This document shows positions 23,559 through 35,882 of a stretch of 64,000 nt of DNA, piece after piece. The DNA comes from Arsenophonus sp052401645. Lineage in GTDB: Bacteria > Pseudomonadota > Gammaproteobacteria > Enterobacterales > Enterobacteriaceae. The stretch's first letter is position 1. Each line of letters opens with the position of its first letter. The DNA is taken from NCBI GenBank assembly GCA_052401645.1, contig CP198939.1:1488001-1552000 (forward strand). The letters run 5' to 3'. The notes under the pieces are model-generated. The model was not told the DNA's origin, ran no database searches, and saw nothing but the letters and a program-made list of their open reading frames with translations. The position numbers were made by a program, and so were the translations under genes.

Positions 23559-24506
23559 GTGCCTGATATGAAACTTTTTGCTGGGAATGCTATACCAGAA
23601 CTTGCTCAACGTGTTACAAATCATCTATATACTACGCTTGGTAGTGCTTCTGTTGGTCGTTTTAGTGATGGTGAAGTTAGTGTACAAATTAATGAAAATG
23701 TTCGTGGTGATGATATTTTCATAATACAGTCAACATGCGCTCCAACAAATGATAATTTGATAGAACTTGTTGTTATGATTGATGCATTACGTCGTGCATC
23801 TGCTGGACGAATCACTGCAGTTATTCCTTATTTTGGTTATGCACGTCAAGATCGACGAGTACGTTCAGCGCGTGTGCCTATTACTGCTAAAATAGTAGCG
23901 GATTTTCTTTCTAGTGTAGGTGTTGACCGCGTTTTAACAGTTGATCTACATGCTGAGCAAATTCAGGGATTTTTTGATGTTCCTGTAGATAATGTTTTTG
24001 GTAGTCCAATTCTATTGGAAGACATGTTGGAACAAAATCTAGACAATCCGATTGTAGTTTCACCAGATATAGGTGGAGTAGTTCGCGCTCGTGCAATTGC
24101 CAAATTATTAAATGATATCGATATGGCTATTATTGATAAGCGTCGACCATTAGCAAATATTTCCAAGGTTATGCATATTATTGGTGATGTAGCTAATCGA
24201 GATTGTGTAATGATTGATGATATGATCGATACAGGCGGTACCTTTTGTAAAGCTGCTGAAGCACTTAAAGAACGAGGTGCTAAACGAATATTTGCTTATG
24301 CTACACATCCAATATTTTCTGGTAATGCTGTCGATAATATTAAGAATTCAGTAATTAATGAAATTGTTGTTTGTGATACTATTCCTTTATCAGATGAAAT
24401 CAAAAAACTCAATAAAGTTCGTTCTCTAACATTATCTGCTATGTTAGCTGAAGCTATTCGCAGAATAAGTAACGAAGAATCAATATCAGCGATGTTTGAA
24501 CACTAA
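23559..24506 (+). CDS. prs: Ribose-phosphate pyrophosphokinase (PRPP synthetase)
   Basis: Prs makes PRPP from ribose 5-phosphate and ATP for nucleotide, histidine, tryptophan and NAD synthesis. The 315 residues equal the E. coli length and the sequence is very highly conserved, the most E. coli-like protein in the window. The start is GTG, preceded by GAGG at 23548-23551, and gives MPDMKLFAGN as in E. coli. The flexible-loop YFGYARQDRR is at about 91-100, the active-site His131 lies in DLHAEQIQGFFD, and the PRPP-binding loop is MIDDMIDTGGT at 218-228. An 8-bp hairpin at 24546-24565 lies 39 bp past the stop. Confidence 0.99.
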   Translation: MPDMKLFAGNAIPELAQRVTNHLYTTLGSASVGRFSDGEVSVQINENVRGDDIFIIQSTCAPTNDNLIELVVMIDALRRASAGRITAVIPYFGYARQDRRVRSARVPITAKIVADFLSSVGVDRVLTVDLHAEQIQGFFDVPVDNVFGSPILLEDMLEQNLDNPIVVSPDIGGVVRARAIAKLLNDIDMAIIDKRRPLANISKVMHIIGDVANRDCVMIDDMIDTGGTFCKAAEALKERGAKRIFAYATHPIFSGNAVDNIKNSVINEIVVCDTIPLSDEIKKLNKVRSLTLSAMLAEAIRRISNEESISAMFEH

Positions 24507-25038
24507 ATAATAGATTTTTAGTAAAATTTTATCAAAAAAATAATAATTAGTAATACTTTACTAATCACTAATCTTTGTAATAACTAACTAAATTAGAAAA
24601 CCAATAAAAAATAATCATTGATATTTTATTAGATATTTGGATATATTTAATTTAAAAAAAAATATGATTATAAATAATGCATTAGATATAACTAAATTAT
24701 AATTATTATTAAAATTATGATTTAATTATTAATTAATAAAAAACATTCTTTATTTTTATCATAAAATACTTATTATATTCAACATTCAATAATTAAAAAT
24801 ATTTTTTTTATTTTGCTATATATACTAATAATTTTCAATTATAGATTAATGATCTGAATATATCGATTTTTTTTTACTAATAAAATTTATTAAAAAAAAT
24901 TTTATGAAAAAATAACAATCATGAAGTTGATTTAATTAATCTAGTATAATAATTTATTATCATTAAATTTATTTTTTATATTAAGTTATTAAAAAATAAT
25001 GTTGATGATAATAAAAATATTAAATATGAAAAAATATT
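24507..25038. other. Intergenic, prs to pth (532 bp)
   Basis: No gene is present. In E. coli the transporter gene dauA (ychM) lies between prs and pth; here the space is too short for it and no remnant can be recognised. It contains the hairpin at 24546-24565 and should contain the pth promoter. Confidence 0.6.
24546..24565. terminator. 8-bp hairpin after prs, possible weak terminator
   Basis: ATTAGTAA and TTACTAAT pair perfectly around a TACT loop, 39 bp after the prs stop. The stem is A+T-rich and no U-run follows directly, so termination is uncertain. It may protect the mRNA end. Confidence 0.35.
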
Positions 25039-25629
25039 ATGAATTATATAAAGTTGATTGTCGGTCTAGGTAACCCAGATTTTAAATATATGTTAACCAG
25101 ACATAATGTAGGCGCTTCGTATGTTAAATTGTTAGCTAAAAAACATAATAAATCATTTAAAAAAGAAAATAAATTCTTTGGTTATACTACTAAAATCAAT
25201 TTAGAAAATAATGATGTTTGCTTATTGATACCGACAACATATATTAATCTCAGTGGAAAATCAGTATTAACATTAACTAATTTTTATCAAATAAAACCAA
25301 ATGAAATTCTTGTTGCGCATGATGAATTAGATTTGATACCAGGAATAGCAAAAATAAAATTCGGTGGTAGCAATAACGGGCATAATGGCCTTAAAGATAT
25401 CCAAAATAAGCTTGGTAATAATCCTGATTTTTATCGTTTACGTATTGGTATTGGTCACCCTGGAGATAAAAATAAAGTCGTTAGATTTGTATTAGACAAG
25501 CCAATCTTAGAAGAACAAAAATTAATTGATAAGATAATTATTGAAGCGATACATTGTACTTCAATACTTTTTGAAGAAGGAATTAATAAAGCAATAAATA
25601 AATTACATACTTTTAAATCATTTAATTAA
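25039..25629 (+). CDS. pth: Peptidyl-tRNA hydrolase
   Basis: Pth releases tRNA from peptidyl-tRNA that drops off the ribosome. The protein has 196 residues, two more than in E. coli. The catalytic His22 lies in LTRHNVGA and Asp95 in VAHDELDL, matching His20 and Asp93 of E. coli. FFGYT, PTTYINLSGKSV, GHNGLKDI and RIGIGHPGDKNKVV are all conserved. No clear ribosome-binding site precedes the ATG. ychF follows after 115 bp, the same neighbour as in E. coli. The gene has more lysine and asparagine than prs, in line with A+T-driven drift. Confidence 0.97.
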   Translation: MNYIKLIVGLGNPDFKYMLTRHNVGASYVKLLAKKHNKSFKKENKFFGYTTKINLENNDVCLLIPTTYINLSGKSVLTLTNFYQIKPNEILVAHDELDLIPGIAKIKFGGSNNGHNGLKDIQNKLGNNPDFYRLRIGIGHPGDKNKVVRFVLDKPILEEQKLIDKIIIEAIHCTSILFEEGINKAINKLHTFKSFN

Positions 25630-25744
25630 AATTATGTAATCATCTTCTTTATAATGATTATTTTTATATTAATAGTCATTAAAATTTATCAATATTAATT
25701 AATAATAAAAGATTAAATAGATAAAAATTGAGGTTAACATATTT

Positions 25745-26836
25745 ATGGGATTTAAATGCGGTATTATTGGCTTACCAAATGTAGGGAAATCAACACTTTT
25801 TAAAGCATTAACAAAAGCTCATGTCGATATAGGAAATTTCCCTTTTTGTACTATTAAACCTAATATTGGTATGGTATCAGTACCAGATCCTCGTCTTAAT
25901 CAATTAGCAAAAATTGTGAAACCAAAACAAATATTAAGCACTAAAATGGAATTTGTCGATATTGCTGGACTAGTAAAAGGTGCATCTAAAGGTGAAGGTT
26001 TAGGTAATAAATTTTTAAACAACATCTCTAAAACTGAAGCTATAGGACATGTTGTTCGTTGTTTTGATAATGATAATATCACTCATGTTAATGGAAAACT
26101 TGATATAATAGAAGATATTGACACAATTAATATTGAACTAATATTGGCTGATTTATATGTTTGTCAACATGCTATTCATCGCATTCAGAAAAAAAATAAA
26201 TGTAGTCCGAAAGAAGTAAAAATTGAATTAGAAATTCTAATAAAATGTTTATCGCATCTTGAAAATGAAAATATGCTACGTGATTTAAAATTAAATAAAA
26301 AAGAAAAAGATATAATTCGTTATCTTAATTTTTTAACTATAAAGCCAATTATGTATATTGCAAATATAAGTGAGAATGGAATTAATAATAATCAATATAT
26401 AAATACAGTGCGCGTTATTGCTGAAAGATATGGTTCTATTGTAGTGCCAATATGTGCTACAGTTGAAGCTGATATAACTGAATTAGATGAAGATGAACGT
26501 AATCAATTTATGATTGATCTTAATATTAAAAATTCAGGATTAAATCGTATGATTATCGCTGGTTATAAATTGCTTAATTTACAAACCTACTTTACTGTTG
26601 GTATTAAAGAAGTCCGAGCATGGACAATACAAGCTGGTGACACAGCACTGCAAGCAGCAGGTAAAATTCACACAGATTTTAAAAAAGGTTTTATTCGTGC
26701 ACAAATAATTTCATTTATGGATTTTATTTACTATAATGGAGAACAAAATGCTAAAGAAGCTGGAAAAATGCATATAGAAGGTAAAGATTATATTGTGCAA
26801 GACGGTGACGTGATAAATTTTTTGTTTAATATTTAA
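25745..26836 (+). CDS. ychF: Redox-regulated ATPase YchF (Obg family)
   Basis: YchF is a ribosome-associated P-loop NTPase that prefers ATP. The 363 residues equal the E. coli length. The Walker A GLPNVGKS is at 9-16, the switch region FCTIKPN follows, and DIAGLVKGASKGEGLG starts at 72. The C-terminal TGS domain with WTIQAGDTALQAAGKIHTDFKKGFIRA is complete and ends in the family's DGDVINFLFN. GAGG lies 12 bp before the ATG. It is the last gene before 5.8 kb of gene-free DNA. Confidence 0.97.
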   Translation: MGFKCGIIGLPNVGKSTLFKALTKAHVDIGNFPFCTIKPNIGMVSVPDPRLNQLAKIVKPKQILSTKMEFVDIAGLVKGASKGEGLGNKFLNNISKTEAIGHVVRCFDNDNITHVNGKLDIIEDIDTINIELILADLYVCQHAIHRIQKKNKCSPKEVKIELEILIKCLSHLENENMLRDLKLNKKEKDIIRYLNFLTIKPIMYIANISENGINNNQYINTVRVIAERYGSIVVPICATVEADITELDEDERNQFMIDLNIKNSGLNRMIIAGYKLLNLQTYFTVGIKEVRAWTIQAGDTALQAAGKIHTDFKKGFIRAQIISFMDFIYYNGEQNAKEAGKMHIEGKDYIVQDGDVINFLFNI

Positions 26837-29800
26837 TTTATTTATATTGTTTTATAATATAAAAATATAGTTTATAAAAATTATAGTAATATTATAGTCA
26901 TTTAGAAACGACGTACAATATTTTATATGCTTTATATGAAAATTACTAATCTTTAATAGGAAATTTTCTTATTTAATAGTAGTTTCTATATAAGGATAAA
27001 ATCATCGATTAGATTATTTATCTTATTTTTAAAAAAATAAATGCTAATAATAATGCATTTAACTATAAAAATTAAAGATATTTAAAATAGCTGTTAAAAA
27101 GAAAGTTTTTATACTTTTATATTAAATATTTTTATATTTTTTAAAAAAATAAAAATATAAATAGAAATTATAATTTTAAGATTATTAAATATAAAAATAA
27201 TAGAAATTATTTAAGTTTAAATTATACTAGATTAATAATAATTAATTTTATTTAGAATCTTATAATAAATAAGAATAATATTTAAAAATTTACTTAAAAT
27301 AGATAGTCGATATATATATTTATCAAAATATAAAGTAATCCATTACTTAATGTTACAATATTAATTTACTATTATAGTAGCTTTTAAAAAGAATAACTAA
27401 TAACAATATTCATTATTTTATTTTAAAACACAAATTGAACATTTATAAGAAATAAATGTTAGTTTTTAACTAAAAATATAATAGAGAATTTTAATTATAT
27501 AAAATTATTGTTATCAATATCATTGATCATTAAATAAATTTAATTATTAGTATTTTCAAATTAAGTTTATATGAATATAATTTTCTTATCTTTAATAAAA
27601 TTAAAAATAAACTTAAATTACCTAAGTTAAGAAATAAAAAATTGAATTATATATAAATGTTAATCAGACTATAAAATGAAGTTGTCATTAATTAAAAAAA
27701 TAATAGTTCATATTTTAATCAGTAAAATATTAATAACGCTTATTCATTTACTATAAATAAATATTTTAATTATAGAAAATGAATAAATCTATGGCTATAA
27801 ATAGGCTTGATATCAATCAAAATTAGTGATAGGAAAAAATCAATGATAAAAATATATGTTATAACAAGATAGAATATATACAATATATAAAATAAAACAT
27901 AGTAAATTAGTTTTATTATTATTTAATATGTAGAATTTACTATTATTTATTAAATTAATAAAATATATAAAATAAAATTAAATCTTAGTATTAATCAAGA
28001 AGTAATAATATTTTATAAAAATTAATAATAACAAATATTAATTATATACTCTATGTCAATATTTATAGAATAAACTAAATAGTTTGAGAACACCAATAAC
28101 TAACTAAGTTTATTTATAAATAAACTGAGTTACTATAAAAAGATCTTAAATAATAATACTTATATCATATATATTATGTTTTTAAATCAAAATTATACTT
28201 ATTAATATATGGAAAATACTTAAGGAAAAATAATTATCAGAATTTTTAGTAAAATACGAAAAATAAATAAATATATATAGATATTTATTCATAAATTAAT
28301 TATGTAATGATGTTGAAAAATAATGAAAGAATATATTTATTTGTTTTTTACATTTTATCTCATTAATGTTATTTATTGATAATATAAAATATGAATCTTT
28401 CATATATAATAAATTATATCAATTTCATCAATTTATTTTTTAAATATTACATTTTTTAAATGTAGATATAGATAATTATTAAAATTAAGTTAAATTATTA
28501 AAGAAATAAAATATTATAAATAATATAACTTAATAATCATGATCATCTTCTTGAATTTTACTTAACAATAATTACTTAATAAATAAAATATTAAAACGTA
28601 AAATATGAAATAAACTTTGGAAAATTGAAACTCATAACATTAACAATTAATTTAAATGATCATTAAAAAAATAATTAGAGTTTATAACTATGTAAAAAAA
28701 TTACATCATTTATGGAAAAATAGCAGTTAAAATACGCTTTATAGTTTATAAAGATATTAGTAACTCATTCTATATAGTCTAACATTAACCTCCAATATAT
28801 TACTTTAATTAATAAACTGATATAAATAATTATTATTAATAGTTATTAATATAATCTTTATAACAAAAACTATTATAAAATAAAAAAATAAATATGTAAA
28901 TCGATTATTCCACATAAAATTAATATTAATTTAAAACACAAATTATAATTTTTAAATAATAAGTATGATTAATGCACTTGTAGATTATAAAATAATTATT
29001 TTAAGAATTAGTATATAAAAATTATATAGCTTATTGCTATCTTATATAAATTAAAGTGAACTATATGTTCATAATATTATAAAACTTAAATTTAATATAT
29101 AAAATTTATTAATCACTATTTACAAATTATAGAAAATAGTTTTTCTTAAGTTGATAATTTTAAAAAATTATATCTTTTTGTAATTATCTTTCAATAAACT
29201 AATTATTCTAATATAATTAATTTTTATAAAAATTTTAATAATAGTTAGTTAATGATATATTTTTAAATAAAAACTATTATTAAATATAATTATTCTAGTT
29301 AAAATCTATTAATTTTAAAATTAATATCCTAACTAGAATTAATATATAAATTAATTATTTAATCATATAATTTATTATTAATAATTTTATATTTAATGAA
29401 TTATAATTAATTGTTTATATATTAATAAACTCCTTTAAAATAATTAAATTATTTAGTAATAAAATAACATTAAAGATAATAACATTAATAAAAATTATTT
29501 TTACTAAATTTAATAATTTGGATTTATAATACTTAAGTTATATCAATTTGGTTGTAATAATTTTTTAATCTTAAATGAAATAAAAAATAAATTAATGTAT
29601 ACTTATGATATAAGTATAAGTAAAAATAGATAAAATAATATTTTTATAATAAAATAAAAAAATTAATAAAACAAGTATTAAGATTGATGTATATATAATT
29701 AATTTATAGTTATAATAAAATAAAATAATTTTATTAATGACATAATAGATTCACAAGTACTATATGCTTACTATATAGAAATAATTACTATAATAATTAA

Positions 29801-32684
29801 TGATTTTTTTTAGATAAACAAGTTATTAACTTGATTAATAAATACTAATAATAATAATTAAAATTATATTATTGTTATACCAACTAAATTAAATATTAAA
29901 GATTATTTTCTACTAGAAAAACATAATAAGAAAAGTATATAAACTTTTATTTTGCAAGCAGAATAAAATATATTGGAATAAATATTATTTATTGAAATCA
30001 TAGAAAAAATAAATTATAGATTTTTTTAGCTAAAAAAATTTTTAATATTATGTTAATAAAAATTATTATTAAAATGTTTTAAATATTCAAATAAATATAA
30101 ATATGCTAATAATTATATTAATATAATTATTAATCTTACTATTATAAATAAATTTTCTATTATCAAGTAATATTCTAACGTTAACTATTATCATCTTAAA
30201 TATTTATTTTATAAAATTAATTAATAAAAAATCTAATATTAAATAATAAAACAGTATCTATTATAAAATGATATACAATTTAAAAAAAACAAGAAGTGTT
30301 TAATATAAAACTAAATACTATTTACAAACAAGAAATTGGAGATGATATTTTAAAATAAATTAATATGTTTATTCATTTTAAATAAAAATTCATTTTAATT
30401 TCAATTAAATAAAGATTTTAAATAAAATTGATGAATTTAATTATTAAGACTAAATAAATTCTAGCTTATATAAATAAAGAGATAATTAAGATTATAAAAT
30501 TAGTATTTAAAATAAGGAGATAATATAGTGATTCTATCTCATTTATAAAATCAATAATAAAACTTCAACTTAAAATGTTAATTTATATGAGAATTAATAT
30601 CAAATTTTAGGCTGATGATCATTTCATTTATATTTTATGCCATAAAAATATTTTAAGAATATATACATTATGAGAAATTAGTAAAATTACTTTTTAATAT
30701 AAATTACATAATAATATATTACAATATTGATTTAATTTATTAATTAAGTTAAATTAGTCAATTAACTTAATATATAATATTATAATTATAGTACTTTTTC
30801 TAAAAAAAAATAATGTCTCAAATATAAAACAAGTATTATATTATAATATATTTAAATTTAAATATAATATAATACTATTTAAAATATTTTGTTACTTACT
30901 TTATAATTCTAATATTTTATTAGTATCAATAACAAGATAATATCTTCTTATTTATACTAATCAATAAGAATAATAAGGGTTATTTTAAATTAAAAAAAGA
31001 AATATTTTTTAAAAACAATGATTAATAAAATTATTACCACTATTTTATTTAAATAATTAATGATCAAAATAATTTAATTAATTAAATATAAAATTATAAA
31101 AATAACTATTTTATTATATAATAATAAAGTTTATATAACTTATTATTAATACTTTAAATAACTTTATAAAACAATATTATAGTTATAATAATTCAATAAT
31201 TTTGATAAAATAAATATTATAAATAAATTATTATAAAATCAATTGTTATTTTTATATAAATTATTTTCAAATTAAAAGTATAGTATCTTATTTAAATAAT
31301 AATTATTTTTTAGAAAAAATAATTAATTTAATTAATTATTTTATAGTATTTTAAAATTTCGAATGTTTTTTAAAAAATTATCAATAAATTATTAGTAATA
31401 AACATTACTAATTGAGTTACTAAGAAATAATTAAAATATATAAAATTATAGTTTTAATATTAAATAATTTTGGAAAATGAAAAACAATTTATTACAGTAA
31501 TAATTATTTTTTAAAATATCGATCTTAAGAAGATTATTTTATAGATATTCATTTCTTAATATAATAATAACTAAATTTTATTTTTCTTTATTTTTAAATT
31601 AAAAATTTAATTATAAAATAATATGTTAAAATAATTAAATTAATTTTATTACAGTTAAAATTATAAATAATTTAATTTTTTATTTTAATTAATAGTAAGT
31701 ACTTATATACAAATATAAAAGATTTTAAATTGTAATATACAATAACATTGTGTATTGTAAACTTTAAAAAATAAGTTATTTATACAATGGTTTCAAAAAA
31801 GTAAATCTAATAATTTTAGTCTTAATTTTTAATTTATCATATAATTTTATTATACGAGAAAACTAAAAACAAAATGTATAACTAATATAATTAACAGGTA
31901 AATAAATCTATTTAAATAAAATTATAGATATCATTTTATACTTTTATTTATAGTACAATATTTTATCGTCATATTTATTCTAATGCATAGAAATTTATTA
32001 TTACTTATAAAATAAGTAATACATTTGATTATTTGATTTAGTTATTTAAACTTTATATAACTATTATTATCTGTTATATATCTTTAATTTTTATTTTTTT
32101 GAAAGAATAGAGTAGGTATTAAAAATTATTCTAATATATACACATACTTAATATGAAGTTTCAATTCATTTTTTTTAAAAGCAAAAAATAAAAAGAATAA
32201 AATAATTTTTAATATATTTATATAGAATAAATATATTAAAATAAAAAACTAATTATTTAATTTTATCATTATTACTCTTTTTATTACTTTTTTTACTATT
32301 TAATCTCAGATAAGAATAGAGATAAAAAAGTGATATTAAAAAAATAAAATCAATTAATTAAATATTATATTAGATATATTTTAATTTATTAAATATCAAA
32401 AAAAGATAAATAATTGATTAAGCTAATATTGATATTAAAGATATGATTATTAAAATTTAATTACTTACTTAAAAAAACTTCATAACTTCTGTATTAAAAG
32501 ATACAAACATCAAAATAATATAGAAAGAATTATATTTATATAATATAAAAATATTACTATGAAATATCATAATCTAAGTAGATTTTTAAAAGAAAATAAA
32601 ATAAATTAAAATTACTAATTAATTAAAGTTAATAACTGAATCTCCGCATTAACCTACACTAAAGTGATATAAGGTCACTTATCT
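26837..32684. other. Gene-free region between ychF and htpX (5.8 kb)
   Basis: I see no ORF of gene quality, RNA gene or GC-rich structure. The last bases include an inverted-repeat pair at 32662-32703 that overlaps the htpX stop codon. Confidence 0.65.
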
Positions 32685-32703
32685 TTATCGATTAAGATAA
32701 GTG
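32662..32703. repeat. Two overlapping inverted repeats at the htpX 3' end
   Basis: CACTTATCTT (32676-32685) and AAGATAAGTG (32694-32703) form a 10-bp perfect stem with an 8-base loop across the htpX stop codon. AAGTGA (32662-32667) can instead pair with TCACTT (32675-32680). The two stems share bases and exclude one another. No U-run follows on the htpX strand, so a mRNA-end structure is more likely than a classical terminator. Confidence 0.45.
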
Positions 32704-33572
32704 CCTGTATTTAAAGCTTCAATACGTTTTTGAATAGGTGGGTGAGACAAAAACAATTCACTAAAACGTTCAGAACGTACATTAATATAAAAAGCTGCTA
32801 TACTACTACCTACTTCTTTAGGTCCATAACTTGTTTTTAACCGATGTAGCGCAGCTATCATTTTTTCTTTACCCACTAAATTAGCTGAACCAGCATCTGC
32901 ACGAAATTCACGATAACGCGAGAACCACATGGTGATAATAGTAGCTAAAACACCAAATATAACTTCTAGTATCATTGATACAAGAAAGTAAGTCATCGAA
33001 TTATCTTGGTTACTTTCATTATCATTATTATTATTTGATAAAATTCCTGATGTTAGCTGAGCAATCATGCGAGAAATAAAAATAACAAAAGTATTTATCA
33101 CACCTTGTAATAAAGTCATTGTTACCATATCTCCGTTAGCTATATGGCTAATTTCATGAGCAATAACTGCTTCAGTTTCATGAAGATCCATATCTTCAAG
33201 CAAACCTGAACTAATAGCAATAAGTGATGAATTACGATTAGCTCCTGTAGCAAAAGCATTAATATCTTCTGCATGATAAATAGCAACTTCTGGCATTTTA
33301 ATACCAACTTGATCAGCTTGATTCTTGACAGTATTTAAGAGCCAACATTCTATTTCTGTTATTGGTTTTGTAATTAATTTTCCACCGATAGAATGTAATG
33401 CCATCTGTTTTGAAATTAATAATGAGATGAATGAACCACTAAAACCAAAAATACCAGACATAATTATTAATCCAAGAATACTTTCTCTATGGATACCTGT
33501 TAAACTTAAAATAATACCAAATACAAACATTACTGCCAAATTTGTAAATAAAAACAAGGCTATTCGCATCAT
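32685..33572 (-). CDS. htpX: Membrane zinc metalloprotease HtpX
   Basis: HtpX is an inner-membrane M48 protease that, with FtsH, degrades misfolded membrane proteins. The 295 residues match the family. Two N-terminal transmembrane helices (about 5-25 and 33-53) are followed by the zinc site HEISH at 139-143, two further hydrophobic helices (about 155-173 and 193-215), and the third ligand region FSRYREFRADAGSA near 217-230, with Glu222 as likely metal ligand. A hydrophilic Asn-rich insert lies at about 180-192. The start MMRIALF follows GAAGGAAA, a good ribosome-binding site. In E. coli htpX lies next to prc and proQ on one strand; prc is missing here. Confidence 0.97.
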   Translation of the reverse strand: MMRIALFLFTNLAVMFVFGIILSLTGIHRESILGLIIMSGIFGFSGSFISLLISKQMALHSIGGKLITKPITEIECWLLNTVKNQADQVGIKMPEVAIYHAEDINAFATGANRNSSLIAISSGLLEDMDLHETEAVIAHEISHIANGDMVTMTLLQGVINTFVIFISRMIAQLTSGILSNNNNDNESNQDNSMTYFLVSMILEVIFGVLATIITMWFSRYREFRADAGSANLVGKEKMIAALHRLKTSYGPKEVGSSIAAFYINVRSERFSELFLSHPPIQKRIEALNTGTYLNR

Positions 33573-35882
33573 AAAAATTATTTTCCTTCAATTAATTAAT
33601 AATGATTAATCATAAATTAGTAATACTAATAATGTTTATTTATAATTTTTCAATTTATATTTTATTCAAATAAAGAAATCTATTAAACTTTATATTCTAT
33701 AAAAAACTACAAAAGATTATTTTGAAATAAAAGTTAATATTAATTATTGTTTCTTTTTATAGAACGTGAGCACTTTTAAAATCTGAAAAAATAAAGTGCA
33801 ATTCTTATAGCTTAATTTAAACTATTTGGTTAGTTATTCATAGTTTTTAAATTATCTTATTATTTTAGTAATGATTTGTTTCGCCTAATAAAACGTTTAT
33901 TAATACATATATAATTTAATATTATCATTTTTTATTTTATTTCTCAAACTTAATATAATTAAACAAAAAAATATTAATTATTACTTTAATAGTATTAAAA
34001 ATTGATAATAGAACATTTTTCTGATAAAGATATTTAAATCCAGTGTTTTTTCTATACTTTCAATAATAATTAAAGATTAAATTAACAAGATGTTAATTAA
34101 AATTATCAGAGTAATATTATTACTGTACTTATTTGGTAAAATATTATCAAGAGATAAGATATTATCTTTAGAATTCTAACCGCTATGTTTCAACTAAATA
34201 TATAATTATTATTATAATGATATTTGTATTACTCAATTTTTGTTAAGTGCTATCATGATTAATGTTATAAAACTTATAAATAAAAATATTATTCAGATCC
34301 TAAAATCCACTAACTTAGGTGCAATATATAAAATATAAAAACAATTTAAATGATAGTATCTTTGATTCTTCAATTTATCAAGAGAATGATTCTTTAATAA
34401 TTAATTTAAGACTATGATTATATATATTACAGTAGAAAAAATTTAATTCTTAATAACTAAAATAATTAATTTATATATTAACTAAATCTTTATAATAAAC
34501 AATATTATCATAATCTTATATCTTAGACATTTTGTAATTATTATCAGTGATTCAATCGATTTAATCATTATGTAATAAATAAATCTTATAATGATATATA
34601 TTTGATTAAATCCACATCATAAAATTTATATATAAATCAATAAAAAAGTATTCTGATATTAATTTTTAAACATTTTGTAATTATATTTTAATATTATTTC
34701 AATCTAATATAAAAATCAGGAATATAAATAAATATATTATTTAAATAAATGTTTTTAATTCTAAATTTAAGTGTATAATATTTAAATTAAAATATTGATT
34801 AAATTAATATTACACCAGTGTCTGGATTAAAATATTTTGAATTTTTAAAAAAAATACTATGAAGATCTTACTTGAATTCAAGTACTTTGATTATCGCAGC
34901 AATATTATTTATAGACGTCAGATAATAATATCTATAATTACGTTATCAGTTTTGCTTAAAATTAATGATTTTATCATTAATGTTTAATAATTTATTTTTC
35001 TCTGAGAAAAACTAAACTTTATTTAGTTAATGATCAAATAATCTTAATCTGCTTGTAAAGTACTAATTTTCTTTAAATTTCCTAATAATAAATTTATTTT
35101 TAAGTTAGATTTTTCTATACTTTATAATATAAAAATAAAAATAAATGGATATATTGATATATTTATTTTCATATAAGCGCTCAAAGTTAATTAAAAAAAC
35201 ATCTTTACTTTTAATTTATTAAAGATGTTATAAACATATATCATAACGCTTAGTTAATATTTACTTAATTTATTTATTATTTTACCTGAAAATTTCAGAT
35301 TTATAAAATTAAATTTAATTTCATAACATTAAATTTATTTAATAATTTAACGATTTTAGACTAATAGTGATTTACTCATCTATATACATCAATTATATCT
35401 CATTATTAATAAAATATAGTATATATCAAACTGTGATATAATATATTATCTAAATATTCATAAAACGTCGTTGTTATGTTAAAATAGATTACATATAAGT
35501 TAACTTATGCTAACCTATTTTTTTAAATTGTTATTCTACTTTATCTTTTTATTAATATAATTCATCAATTTATAATTATAAAAATTATCATATCTATAAA
35601 TCAAATATATATTAATATCTAAAAAAAGATTTTTTTCAGAAAAGATTTTATCTTAATTAAATTAACGATAATAAAATGAATAAAAAAACTGAATTAATTC
35701 TTTTTACTATTTAAATATCATAATAATATGTTCATTAAACTTTATGAAAGTTTTTTAATTTAAATTATCTTAAATATTATAAAGTGTCTGAAATAAATAA
35801 GAGATTATGCATATAACAAATATAAAACTAAATTTAATCTAATTATTAATAAATGTTATTATAAAAGCCTAATATCGTATTA
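33573..35882. other. Gap between proQ and htpX, likely site of lost prc (2.3 kb)
   Basis: E. coli has prc (tail-specific protease, about 2.05 kb) exactly between proQ and htpX, on the same strand. The gap here has about that length, but I could not recognise Prc motifs in any frame on the minus strand. The most economical reading is a prc gene decayed in place beyond recognition. This rests on synteny and size only. Confidence 0.4.

Noticed and set aside
34890..34950. Minus-strand stretch reading NVIIDIII as a possible Prc remnant
   Set aside because: The match to the Prc VIID region is only a few residues of common type, followed by a stop, and lies about 0.5 kb from where it should be if the gene decayed without indels.
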